The position numbers and the translations under genes were made by a program. From an uncultured Desulfomonile sp. (GTDB lineage Bacteria; Desulfobacterota; Desulfomonilia; Desulfomonilales; Desulfomonilaceae), in the NCBI GenBank assembly GCA_903896745.1, contig CAITZA010000152.1, positions 1 to 49,927 on the forward strand: a DNA stretch of 49,927 nt, read 5' to 3'. Below are positions 41,350 to 49,927 of this stretch, piece by piece; position 1 is the first letter of the stretch, and each line of letters opens with the position of its first letter. The notes under the pieces were generated by a model, which saw only the letters and a list, made by a program, of their open reading frames with translations, did not search any database and had not been told where the DNA came from.

Positions 41350-44300
41350 ATGACCAACCAATTGTTAAGAAACCTTGTGAACAGGGAATGTCCCAGGCTT
41401 GCCGAATTCGTGTCAGGTCTGCCCTCAGGGATTGCTGAAATTCTTTTTGGAATCATTGGTGATTCACTAAACCCTTCTGTGCTAACCAATCGAATTGAAG
41501 ACATTCTCGTTGAAGGAAATCAGGACAACCTGTCTGAAATAGTTCAGGATCCACTATTATTTGAGGTCTTTGTTCGCACCGTTGCCGGTTCCAGTTTTCT
41601 TTCCTCCACAATTCGCAGGTCTCCACACCTCCTGGAAGATGTTTTTGTCAATAGAGGCTGTTTCCACCACAAGAACCTCCTTCAGAAGGAACTGGAACTT
41701 GAACCGCTTATTTCCCCATCTGTCAGGCCGGTCGATTTTGATGGAATGTTGCGCCAATACAAGGAAAAAGAATTTCTTAGAATAGGCGCTCGCGATCTGT
41801 CCGGCTTGGCGGATGTGACTGAAATCATGTCTGAGCTTTCAGAACTCGCCTGCGCTGTGATTCATACGGCATTGGAATACCACTTTGGAAGACTTGTGCT
41901 GAGGCATGGATCCCCACAGGGGCTGAATGGTCTCAGAGGCATAGTGGCCCTGGCAATGGGAAAGCTTTCCGGCGGTGAACTCAATTTTTCCTCTGACATT
42001 GATCTGATTTTCCTTCGTACGCCCGAAGAAGGATGGACAGACGGGGAATCAAAGGTGTCAGTTGGAAAATTTTACGAGTCGCTGGTACGATCTGTGACAA
42101 AGTCGTTGTCCGAAGTAACCGAAGATGGTTTTGTATTCCGGGTTGACTTGCGATTACGCCCTGAAGGTGAGAAAGGGGAACTGGTTCCGTCGGTTTCAAA
42201 TGCGCTGGATTACTATCTGGCTTGGGGAAGAACCTGGGAAAGGGCAGCTCTGATGAAATCGCTTCCTGTCGCGGGTGATAAGGATGCCGGGAATGAATTT
42301 CTCAAGGATCTGGAACCATTTATTTATAGAAAGCACCTGGATTATTCGACTCTCGATGATATGCGTGATATGAAGGCCCGCATCGAGTCGCAGCTTAAAT
42401 TGAAACCAGGCGTCAATATAAAGCTTGGCCAGGGCGGAATAAGGGAAATCGAATTCTTTGTCCAGGCCCTTCAGTTAATCAACGCTGGACGAACCCCCAG
42501 GGTCAGATCCAGATCCACAATTGAGTCTCTCAATCTCCTGGTCGAGTCCGGATTACTTGAACCAAAGACTGCAAACTCGCTTAAAGAGGCCTACCTCTAT
42601 TTCAGGAAAACCGAACATCGTATTCAAATCAACAAGCAACTGCAAACACATGAACTTCCCAAGTCAAAAGAGGAAATGGAAGACCTCGCTTTTAGAATGG
42701 GGTACAGGACCAGACCACTTGAAGAATTTATGTTCGACCTGGAAAGCCATAGAAAAATTGTGGAAGAACTGTTTTCAGGACTCTTCAGAGTTGCTGGTGA
42801 TGGCCCAAAGCATATCGCTTCTTCATCCAGTCGAAAAATTGTTGATCTGATTGATGATGAGACAAACTGTGTTGGTCTGTTAAAAGAGGCCGGGTTTACG
42901 AATACATTACGATCCTTCAACATAATCCGGAAACTTGTCAGGCCGGGATCACACCTGACTGCCCATGAGAAAAACAGTTCATTGATGTTAAGACTTGCGC
43001 CGCTTTTTATTGACGAGATTTTGAAATCTCCAGATCCTGACCGGACGCTCGTGGCCCTGGACAACTTCGTGAGTTCCCTCAAGGCCGGTCCCGCCTATTA
43101 TTCCACTTTCATTGAAAATCCGGCGACTACCAGTTTCCTGATAAAAATACTCGGCGAAAGCAAATTGTTTACAGACCTTCTGACCAGGCATCCGCAGGCC
43201 ATTGATTCGCTCATTTCCAAAGGCATGGACGATGGTCACAAGCGTCTGGACCAGTTGGAATCATTATTTTTTGAAAGACTGGCGTACTCGGATGATTTTG
43301 AAGATCAGCTAAACCTCCTGAGGCGCTTTAAAAACGAACAGATGCTTTTGATTGGCGTAAGGCATCTGACGGAAGATACGAAATCGACAGTTGTCAGGAG
43401 GAAAATATCCGATCTGGCTGAGGTTTGTCTCACAGGCGCCGCTGAAATCGCCAACCGGGAAATGGCCAGGAAGTTCGGAACCATTGGCTCTGTCGATGCC
43501 TTGCCATTCGTAACAATCGGGATGGGCAAGCTCGGTGGACAGGAGATGACGTATCTATCTGATCTGGATGTTATTTTTGTTTATGAGGCGCCATTATCCC
43601 AGATAGGAAAGCTTGCAGCGCATGACTGGTTTAGCCGTTTTGCCGGTAGAATAATATCGGTATTGAACATGCATACGTCCGAGGGGATTGTGTTTCAGAT
43701 TGACACTAGGCTTAGGCCTTCAGGAAACAAAGGCGCCCTTGTCACATCTCTGGAGTCCTTTGCCGAATACCACAAGAATACCTCGGCGTTGTGGGAAAAG
43801 CAGGCGCTTATAAGAGCCAGACCGGTTTTTGGTCCAGACACCCTATCCGAAAAGATATTAAATATTACAAGGGATTGCGTAATGCGCACCCCGGTTTCCA
43901 TGGATGATTTAAGGGAAATTGACCGATTACGCAAGAGAATGCAGTATGAACTGGCTTTGGAGGATTCGATCAATGTGGATCTAAAAACCGGCGAAGGCGG
44001 GCTGGTTGATGTTGAGTTCTTTGTTCAGGCTAAAATTTTGATGCATAGTCATGACAAACCACAAATTATCAGGACCAATACCCTTGACGCCCTATATCAG
44101 CTAGAGCGCGCTCACCTCATTGATTACAGGACCTTCGAAATTCTCGATAGTGGTTACAGGTTTCTGAGCGACCTTGAAGACAAGATCAGAATCATGGAAG
44201 AAAAAAGTGTTGATCGTATGCCGCTCACAGGCGAAAAACTCAAGGGACTTGCTCAAAGGTTGGGCTATAGGTCCGGTAGTCAGGAAACCCTGGTTCAGCA

Positions 44301-44361
44301 ATATTTCAGGGTTTCTTACGAGATCAGAAAAATATACAACTCACTTTTTGATCTTGCATGA
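41350..44361 (+). CDS. glnE: Glutamine synthetase adenylyltransferase/adenylyl-removing enzyme
   Basis: A 1003-residue bifunctional GlnE that adds and removes AMP on glutamine synthetase in response to PII proteins. Both nucleotidyltransferase domains are present. The N-terminal removing domain has KLSGGELNFSSDIDLIFL near residue 203. The C-terminal adding domain has GMGKLGGQEMTYLSDLDVIF near residue 725. Each keeps the DxD pair. Each is followed by its partner helical domain (GQGGIREIEFFVQALQL; GEGGLVDVEFFVQAKIL). Length matches full-size bifunctional enzymes. No strong Shine-Dalgarno precedes the ATG. No glnA or glnB gene is in the window. Confidence 0.95.
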   Translation: MTNQLLRNLVNRECPRLAEFVSGLPSGIAEILFGIIGDSLNPSVLTNRIEDILVEGNQDNLSEIVQDPLLFEVFVRTVAGSSFLSSTIRRSPHLLEDVFVNRGCFHHKNLLQKELELEPLISPSVRPVDFDGMLRQYKEKEFLRIGARDLSGLADVTEIMSELSELACAVIHTALEYHFGRLVLRHGSPQGLNGLRGIVALAMGKLSGGELNFSSDIDLIFLRTPEEGWTDGESKVSVGKFYESLVRSVTKSLSEVTEDGFVFRVDLRLRPEGEKGELVPSVSNALDYYLAWGRTWERAALMKSLPVAGDKDAGNEFLKDLEPFIYRKHLDYSTLDDMRDMKARIESQLKLKPGVNIKLGQGGIREIEFFVQALQLINAGRTPRVRSRSTIESLNLLVESGLLEPKTANSLKEAYLYFRKTEHRIQINKQLQTHELPKSKEEMEDLAFRMGYRTRPLEEFMFDLESHRKIVEELFSGLFRVAGDGPKHIASSSSRKIVDLIDDETNCVGLLKEAGFTNTLRSFNIIRKLVRPGSHLTAHEKNSSLMLRLAPLFIDEILKSPDPDRTLVALDNFVSSLKAGPAYYSTFIENPATTSFLIKILGESKLFTDLLTRHPQAIDSLISKGMDDGHKRLDQLESLFFERLAYSDDFEDQLNLLRRFKNEQMLLIGVRHLTEDTKSTVVRRKISDLAEVCLTGAAEIANREMARKFGTIGSVDALPFVTIGMGKLGGQEMTYLSDLDVIFVYEAPLSQIGKLAAHDWFSRFAGRIISVLNMHTSEGIVFQIDTRLRPSGNKGALVTSLESFAEYHKNTSALWEKQALIRARPVFGPDTLSEKILNITRDCVMRTPVSMDDLREIDRLRKRMQYELALEDSINVDLKTGEGGLVDVEFFVQAKILMHSHDKPQIIRTNTLDALYQLERAHLIDYRTFEILDSGYRFLSDLEDKIRIMEEKSVDRMPLTGEKLKGLAQRLGYRSGSQETLVQQYFRVSYEIRKIYNSLFDLA

Positions 44362-44431
44362 TTTGCATCGTTCATCAAAACTCATTCCCTGTGATTATCC
44401 CTGACCCTTGCAAACTTCGAAGGGGGCTATT

Positions 44432-47400
44432 TTGAACAAATTGATACGGTCTCTGGGGCTTTATTGCAAAGAACACCTGCTGTCAGAGAAATTTCTTGTT
44501 TGCCCATCACTGCGAAACGGTCAGACATGGCTGGATAGAACGGCTTTACTTCAAAATCCGGTGATTAATGTCCGACTTCGGACTTTAAAGGGCCTCGCTT
44601 TTGAACTTGCAGACAATCATCTTCGTGAAAACAACCTGAAACCCATCAACCAGAGCCAGGCTCTCATCATGATGAATGAGGTAATGTCCAGACTTGGGAC
44701 GTTTGAAACATCATATTTTTCAGGGGCCCGGGTCAGTATCAGTTTGATTTCGGGATTGATCCATACAATTGAAACTATCAGGCTAGCCGGCCTGACTGCT
44801 GAAAAAATCAAGCCCGAAGATTTTGATGTATTAGAAAAAGGCAAGAACATACAATTCGTTCTGGCCGAATATGAGAATGCCTTGAAACGCGTAGGCATGG
44901 TCGACTATGCGGACATATTGAAACTGGCCATACAACAGACTGCAGAAAAGTTTCAGGCTTCGGCTGATCGGTTCATACTGTTTCCTGATGACACCGACAA
45001 CACAAGACTTGAAAAGGATTTCTTAAACGCTGTTCCTCCGGAGTCGCTGCTGATTCTTGAAACAGACACTCGGGAAACTCGAATCTCTGAGGGCGTCAAA
45101 TCCGATAGCGATCTTCTGGTTCATTTCATGGATCCATCTGCAGCTCCCAGCGCACAGGGGGATGGAACCGCCGAAATCTTTCAGGCGCTAGGGCCATCAA
45201 ATGAAATCCGCGAAGTGTTTCGCAGGATTTTGAACCCCGGGAACACCGATGTCTCGAAATCCGCAATACCTTTCGATCATATAGAAATCCTTCATACAGA
45301 TTTTGAAACTTATGTTCCCGCGATTTATCAGACTCTCAGTTCATTAATGATGTCCATCGACCCTGACTTTGAAACATTGCCGGTGGCATTCGCCGAAGGT
45401 ATTCCCGTCCGGTTTTCCCGTCCGGCAAGGGCCCTAAACGCCTGGCTAGGGTGGATAGAGAATGATTATCCCCAAACGCTCCTGGTCGACATGATATCGG
45501 ACGGTCTTTTAGGATGGGAAAGATCAGATGTCGTACTGTCCAACAGCGATATTGCCCAAACCCTCAGAAAATTCAGGATCGTTTCCGGTTTGGACAGATC
45601 AATCCAGATTCCACGAGCTCGTCTTGAGGAACTAAAAAAAATGGCAGGTCATTCCCCGGACGAGGACTATTTTGTTCCAAATTCAAACTCTGCTCAACAC
45701 TACGGCATAAACCATGAGATCAACTGCCTGGAGAAACTCTTATCAATCCTGGAGAAGCTGGGGGAATGCTCCCAAATGGAGGGTTTGCCTGCTAAAAAAC
45801 AGTTAATTAATTCTGTGACATTTCTCAGGACTTGCGCCGGATCAGACAATGAAATGGATAATTACGCTCTCAAGGCTCTACTGATAAATCTGGAAGAGCT
45901 ACGGGAAGCGCTTGTTTCAACTGACTCATCCATTGATATGGATGTTCCTGCCTGGATTTCCGGCCTGACTGACAGGGTCAGAATCATGGGAACCGGCCCC
46001 AGACCAGGAATGATTTATGTGGATAACATTTACTCGGGCGGACATTCCGGAAGGCCGCAAACTTTCATACTCGGAATGGATGACCAGCGATTTCCCGGAA
46101 CCGGAACGCATGACCCTCTCCTGATGGATGTAGAAAGAGAAAAAATCTCACGGGATTTACCCCAGATGAAATTGGAATCAGGCAAGAGATTAGAGAGGTT
46201 TGGATCGCTGCTTTCCAGACTGAGAGGAAAGGTCGCGCTAAGCTACTCATGCCTGGACATGTATTCTGACAGACCCGGTTTCCCTGGAAGTGTTCTTTTC
46301 TCTATCTTCCGAATGCTTTCCAATCAAAGGGATGCTGACCAGACGGGCATGATTGATTGGCTTGGCCTACCGGCGTCATTTACGACTACCGACGGGGAAA
46401 GAGCCTTGACACAGATTGAATGGCTCCTCAGCGCCAACTGCGGTGCAGACGTTAGTAATAAAAACGAACTCCTGGCAAGTCTGAAGCCGGACGTTTTTCA
46501 AGGACTAACCGCAGCGGGTTTAAGACTTTCCGATGATTTTACTGCCTACGATGGTAATATTGGGGCCCTCGAACATAAGCATGACCCCACACATCCGACC
46601 GGCCCTGTCATGTCCAGCGCATCTCTGGAAACCTTGGCCTCATGCCCTCTTAAATACTTCTTTAAGTATGTCATCAGAATTCGCCCCACAGATAACATAG
46701 ATGTCGATCAGTCAAAATGGCTGGACAACCTTCAACTGGGTTCACTTCTTCATGAAACGTTTTTCAGTTTCATGACGCAACTCAGTATCGAAAGACGCCA
46801 TCCAAATTTCCAGAGAGATAAATCCCGTCTATTCAAGATATTGAATCAGCAACTGGACGTGCTCTCAGTCATGGTTCCCCCTCCAAACAGGAGTTCGGTT
46901 CGTAGGCAGGTTATCTGGTTGGAGAAATCCGCCCTGGTTTTCATGGTAGAAGAAGAGATAGCTTCCAGAAACTGGAATCCTGTACTGCTTGAAGCTTCCA
47001 TAGGCATGAAAAACATTGGTATTACGGGAACCTTTGAACATAAGGAGCCTGTCAGGTTTGAGCTTTCGCGGGACCGGTTTGTAAGAATAGCCGGGAAGGT
47101 TGACAGGATAGATCAAAGATCTAGCGAGCTTTCTGCGGAATTTAGGGTTATAGATTACAAAACCGGAAACCCTCGAATTTACCAGGACGCGAAGAATTAT
47201 GAGCGAGGAAAGATTCTTCAGCACGCATTATATTTACGTTTGGCGCAAGTCGCCATGAGAAACCAGTCACCTTTCGATCCAGGCTCATACGATTTTGTTT
47301 TCTTCTTCCCCACAGTCAGGGGCCACGGAATAAGAATTACAAAATCTCCCGCCGATGTTCAGCTTTGCGTGGATGTGATTGGATCTCTGTGTGAAATTGC

Positions 47401-47569
47401 TTCAAATGGAATATTTATTCCCACAAACGACGCCAAGACATGCACATATTGTGAGTACGGCCTCATTTGCGGCGAGGGCGACATGACGGCTATGTGCTCG
47501 GCAAACAAATTATCGAATGTATCAAACGTCATCCTTGAACCTGCAAGAAAGATATTTCTCAATGTCTGA
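44432..47569 (+). CDS. AddB-like PD-(D/E)XK nuclease of a helicase-nuclease complex
   Basis: A 1045-residue protein with a UvrD-like but apparently ATPase-inactive N-terminal body (no Walker A) and a C-terminal PD-(D/E)XK nuclease. Nuclease motifs are GSLLHETFFSFM and RVIDYKTG (about residue 907). Four cysteines match the Fe-S staple of AddB: one in ASCPLKYFFKY (about 737) and the C-terminal CTYCEYGLIC (about 1004-1013). I start it at TTG 44432, placed just after AAGGGGG; a TTG at 44408 would add eight residues. It overlaps the next gene by 8 nt. Together they would process double-strand breaks and supply RecA-ready ends. Confidence 0.85.
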   Translation: MNKLIRSLGLYCKEHLLSEKFLVCPSLRNGQTWLDRTALLQNPVINVRLRTLKGLAFELADNHLRENNLKPINQSQALIMMNEVMSRLGTFETSYFSGARVSISLISGLIHTIETIRLAGLTAEKIKPEDFDVLEKGKNIQFVLAEYENALKRVGMVDYADILKLAIQQTAEKFQASADRFILFPDDTDNTRLEKDFLNAVPPESLLILETDTRETRISEGVKSDSDLLVHFMDPSAAPSAQGDGTAEIFQALGPSNEIREVFRRILNPGNTDVSKSAIPFDHIEILHTDFETYVPAIYQTLSSLMMSIDPDFETLPVAFAEGIPVRFSRPARALNAWLGWIENDYPQTLLVDMISDGLLGWERSDVVLSNSDIAQTLRKFRIVSGLDRSIQIPRARLEELKKMAGHSPDEDYFVPNSNSAQHYGINHEINCLEKLLSILEKLGECSQMEGLPAKKQLINSVTFLRTCAGSDNEMDNYALKALLINLEELREALVSTDSSIDMDVPAWISGLTDRVRIMGTGPRPGMIYVDNIYSGGHSGRPQTFILGMDDQRFPGTGTHDPLLMDVEREKISRDLPQMKLESGKRLERFGSLLSRLRGKVALSYSCLDMYSDRPGFPGSVLFSIFRMLSNQRDADQTGMIDWLGLPASFTTTDGERALTQIEWLLSANCGADVSNKNELLASLKPDVFQGLTAAGLRLSDDFTAYDGNIGALEHKHDPTHPTGPVMSSASLETLASCPLKYFFKYVIRIRPTDNIDVDQSKWLDNLQLGSLLHETFFSFMTQLSIERRHPNFQRDKSRLFKILNQQLDVLSVMVPPPNRSSVRRQVIWLEKSALVFMVEEEIASRNWNPVLLEASIGMKNIGITGTFEHKEPVRFELSRDRFVRIAGKVDRIDQRSSELSAEFRVIDYKTGNPRIYQDAKNYERGKILQHALYLRLAQVAMRNQSPFDPGSYDFVFFFPTVRGHGIRITKSPADVQLCVDVIGSLCEIASNGIFIPTNDAKTCTYCEYGLICGEGDMTAMCSANKLSNVSNVILEPARKIFLNV

Positions 47570-49927
47570 GTCAACTCCAATACCATCGGACCAGTGTCAG
47601 AGGGATGTCATTCTGAACGACCTGGATACAACTATTTTGGTTGAGGCCTCTGCAGGCACCGGCAAGACCACCAGCATGGTGGGTCGAATGGTAAATCTGC
47701 TGGCTAAAGGCAGATCCAAAATCGACTCTTTGGCTGCGGTCACTTTTACAAGAAAAGCAGCGGCAGAACTCAGGGCTCGCTTTCAGGCGCATCTCGAACA
47801 TTCACTTGTTACTGCTTGTGACAGTAGGGAAAAAGCGAGGCTATCCGAAGCGATTGAACATTTTGAGCGTTGTTTTATCGGCACCATACATTCGTTCTGC
47901 GGACGGATTTTGAGGGAGCGTCCGATTGAGGCTGGGGTAGACCTTCAGTTCATCGAAATAGAAGACCAGGAAGACTTGGAATTGCGTAGAGCGGCCTGGC
48001 TCAAATACGTTTCGGATCTCTACAGGCATGACGATCCGATTCTGGATGAACTCGAAAGTTTAGGCGTTGAGATCGGACAACTTGAGCCATCCTTCATGGC
48101 AATTTGTGATTATCCGGATGTGGAGACCTGGCCCGCGCCAAAATTCGGGATTCCCGACCTGGCGCATGAATTGTCCCTACTGGATCAATATAGCTCACAC
48201 ATGGAAGATATCGCACGTGATCTGCCGGAAGACTTCGGGAATGATTCACTAATACCAAAATATCTAAAAATACCCATGATGCTGCGGCAGGCGAAACACA
48301 GGAACGAACTTCACGATTTTATTCAAATTCTGGAAGAATTCATCTCTGGCGTCAAGCCCCTGAAAAAGATTTGGAAGTCCAGCCCCGCACAACTTGATGA
48401 CGAGCTGGCGTTATGGAATGATTTCAGGGACAACGTTGCAGCGCCCGTGCTCAAACTGTGGCAGGAATTTCTCTACGAGCCTCTCCTAAGGGCAATTACG
48501 GGAGGCATTGTTTATTACGACAGAATTCGTTCCGATTCAGCCAGACTGAATTTTCAGGACCTACTGCTGAATGCGTCGAGACTTCTCAGGGATCATCCCG
48601 AAGTAAGGCTTTATTTTAGAAATTCCTATTCGCATATACTTGTCGACGAGTTCCAGGACACTGATCCCATTCAGGCTGAGGTTATGCTTTATCTCACTTC
48701 TGAGGACTATGAAGAGAAAGACTGGAGAAGACTAAAACCCGGGCCCGGATCACTATTTGTGGTAGGCGATCCCAAACAGTCCATTTATCGATTCAGAAGA
48801 GCTGACATCATCACCTACGATCGTGTGAAACAAATAATCCTGGAAAGCGGGGGAATGGTTGTTAATCTTTCCACTAATTTCAGGACTATAAGTCCCATCA
48901 TCGACTGGATCAACAGCTCGTTCAAAGATGAGTTCAAGCAATTTCCCGAACATGTCTCACCCGATTACATACCTCTGCAAAAAGGCAGATATTCGACCAG
49001 GGAAGTCGCTTTGCAAGGTGTCAGGAAACTCGTAATCCCCAAACAACAGTCAAATACCGAAAATATTGTTAATTTTGAATCTGACGTGATTGCGTCATTT
49101 ATATCGTACTGCATTTCGGACGGGCTGTCTGTCGATAGGACTCCAAAGGAGAATCAGGCCGGTAGGACACCGGCAGCCAGTCCCGAGGATTTCCTCATCA
49201 TTACGCCGACCATGAAAAACATGCGCATCTATAATGACAAGATAAACAGGCTTGGAATACCTACGGAGGTTACAGGAGGCGGTTCACTAAATTCGGTTCC
49301 GCAACTGTATCAATTCTATGTTTTATTGAAGGCCATAATAGAGCCGTACGATCCGGTCGCTCTGGTCGCAGCGCTCAGAGGTCCACTCTTTGGAGTTAGC
49401 GACAGGGAACTTTATGATTTCTATCGATCTGGTGGACTGTTCAATTATACCGTCAGTATTCCAAGAGATATTGAACCGTCCGTGGGGAAAAGTTTTGCCG
49501 GATTCTTTACCAGGCTCAGGAACTACTCAAAGCTGCTCCGAAGTAAAACTATCCTTCCGGCTATAGAATATATTATGGCCGATTGTGGCATACAGTTGCT
49601 TGCATCAATGGGGCCTAGCGGAAACATCGCCGCAGGGACATTAAGCAAGGCCATTGAAATTTTGAGAGGCGCCGAATCGGGCCTTTTTACGGCAAAAGAC
49701 TACCTGAAACTTATAGAGGAGCTTGTTTATGGCCAAAGAAAGAGCGATGCGGTTCCGGTCCTACCCAAAAAAGAGTCTGCTGTGAGGATCATGAACCTCC
49801 ACAAGGCCAAGGGACTTGAGGCCCCAGTTGTTTTTTTGGCAGATCCTACGGGCAAACGCGATCTAAAACCCTCCATGCGCATAGATCGATCAGAGACCGA
49901 AATTCGTGGATATATGGTTATTTCAGC
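47562..49927 (+). CDS. AddA/RecB-like UvrD-family helicase (3' end outside window)
   Basis: The first 788 residues of a superfamily-1 helicase; the frame is open at the window edge. Walker A is EASAGTGKTTSM (residues ~28-39). Other motifs are AAVTFTRKAAAELRAR (Ia), GTIHSFCGRIL, the Walker B block HILVDEFQDTDPIQAEVM (~residue 362), VVGDPKQSIYRFRRADI (III), NLSTNFRT (IV) and IMNLHKAKGLEAPVVFLA (V). The usual C-terminal nuclease would lie beyond the edge and cannot be checked. The ATG overlaps the AddB-like stop. The gene pair resembles addB-addA, with recB-type naming equally usable. Confidence 0.9.
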   Translation, partial: MSESTPIPSDQCQRDVILNDLDTTILVEASAGTGKTTSMVGRMVNLLAKGRSKIDSLAAVTFTRKAAAELRARFQAHLEHSLVTACDSREKARLSEAIEHFERCFIGTIHSFCGRILRERPIEAGVDLQFIEIEDQEDLELRRAAWLKYVSDLYRHDDPILDELESLGVEIGQLEPSFMAICDYPDVETWPAPKFGIPDLAHELSLLDQYSSHMEDIARDLPEDFGNDSLIPKYLKIPMMLRQAKHRNELHDFIQILEEFISGVKPLKKIWKSSPAQLDDELALWNDFRDNVAAPVLKLWQEFLYEPLLRAITGGIVYYDRIRSDSARLNFQDLLLNASRLLRDHPEVRLYFRNSYSHILVDEFQDTDPIQAEVMLYLTSEDYEEKDWRRLKPGPGSLFVVGDPKQSIYRFRRADIITYDRVKQIILESGGMVVNLSTNFRTISPIIDWINSSFKDEFKQFPEHVSPDYIPLQKGRYSTREVALQGVRKLVIPKQQSNTENIVNFESDVIASFISYCISDGLSVDRTPKENQAGRTPAASPEDFLIITPTMKNMRIYNDKINRLGIPTEVTGGGSLNSVPQLYQFYVLLKAIIEPYDPVALVAALRGPLFGVSDRELYDFYRSGGLFNYTVSIPRDIEPSVGKSFAGFFTRLRNYSKLLRSKTILPAIEYIMADCGIQLLASMGPSGNIAAGTLSKAIEILRGAESGLFTAKDYLKLIEELVYGQRKSDAVPVLPKKESAVRIMNLHKAKGLEAPVVFLADPTGKRDLKPSMRIDRSETEIRGYMVIS

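Overview
The window looks like chromosome of an anaerobic, fatty-acid- or aromatic-acid-oxidising member of Desulfobacterota (old Deltaproteobacteria; a Desulfomonile/Syntrophobacter-like lineage is my best guess, not proven). The reasons are an rnfCDGEAB operon, a menaquinone-linked EtfAB oxidoreductase (EMO type) next to etfBA and an acyl-CoA dehydrogenase, a separate beta-oxidation operon, a rho-rpmE-DUF1385-prfA block, and roughly balanced base composition. It is gene-dense and almost entirely ordinary chromosome. I see no tRNA, rRNA, prophage, IS transposase or CRISPR array. Bases 1-178 hold nothing I can name.

Left part (1-9.0 kb): a WYL-type regulator (-), a zinc-type CDF exporter (+), a GT39-like membrane glycosyltransferase (+), a YkgJ-type cysteine-cluster protein (-), then hisD-moaC and a DUF6125-like gene (+), and a TPR protein (-). 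Two gaps here (about 1.39-1.53 kb and 7.88-8.10 kb) carry copies of one palindromic dispersed repeat with inverted TGTCATYCCCG ends.

9.3-14.7 kb: a beta-oxidation operon (long acyl-CoA dehydrogenase, thiolase, fused enoyl-CoA hydratase/3-hydroxyacyl-CoA dehydrogenase) closed by a strong intrinsic terminator. Facing it, 14.7-21.5 kb on the minus strand, is rnfC-D-G-E-A-B followed by a PhoU-like gene. This Rnf complex is unusual in three separate ways: RnfA carries an exported Ig-like N-terminal domain, RnfE has lost one of the four cysteines that normally hold the intramembrane [2Fe-2S] cluster, and rnfD has no ordinary start codon in front of its conserved N-terminus (an ATC with an excellent Shine-Dalgarno sequence is the best candidate).

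21.9-31.3 kb: pxpABC (5-oxoprolinase), prfA, a DUF1385 membrane protein, rpmE and rho on the minus strand; then an Hda-like DnaA-family ATPase and recO (+), and a coiled-coil lipoprotein (-).

31.8-37.7 kb: acyl-CoA dehydrogenase, an XRE-cupin regulator, EMO-like Fe-S/heme membrane oxidoreductase, etfB and etfA. This is a complete route from acyl-CoA to the quinone pool. A foldable three-way-junction sequence sits just upstream of the EMO-like gene. A 35-residue single-span protein is encoded on the opposite strand behind etfA.

38.1-49.9 kb: a plus-strand series of purine nucleoside phosphorylase, an MtaD-like deaminase, purM, glnE, and an AddB-like nuclease and AddA-like helicase. The last is cut by the window edge.

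Together, beta-oxidation makes NADH and reduced ETF. EMO would send ETF electrons to menaquinone, and Rnf would couple ferredoxin/NAD electron exchange to an ion gradient. This is the energy-conservation set expected of a syntrophic or sulfate-reducing acid oxidiser.
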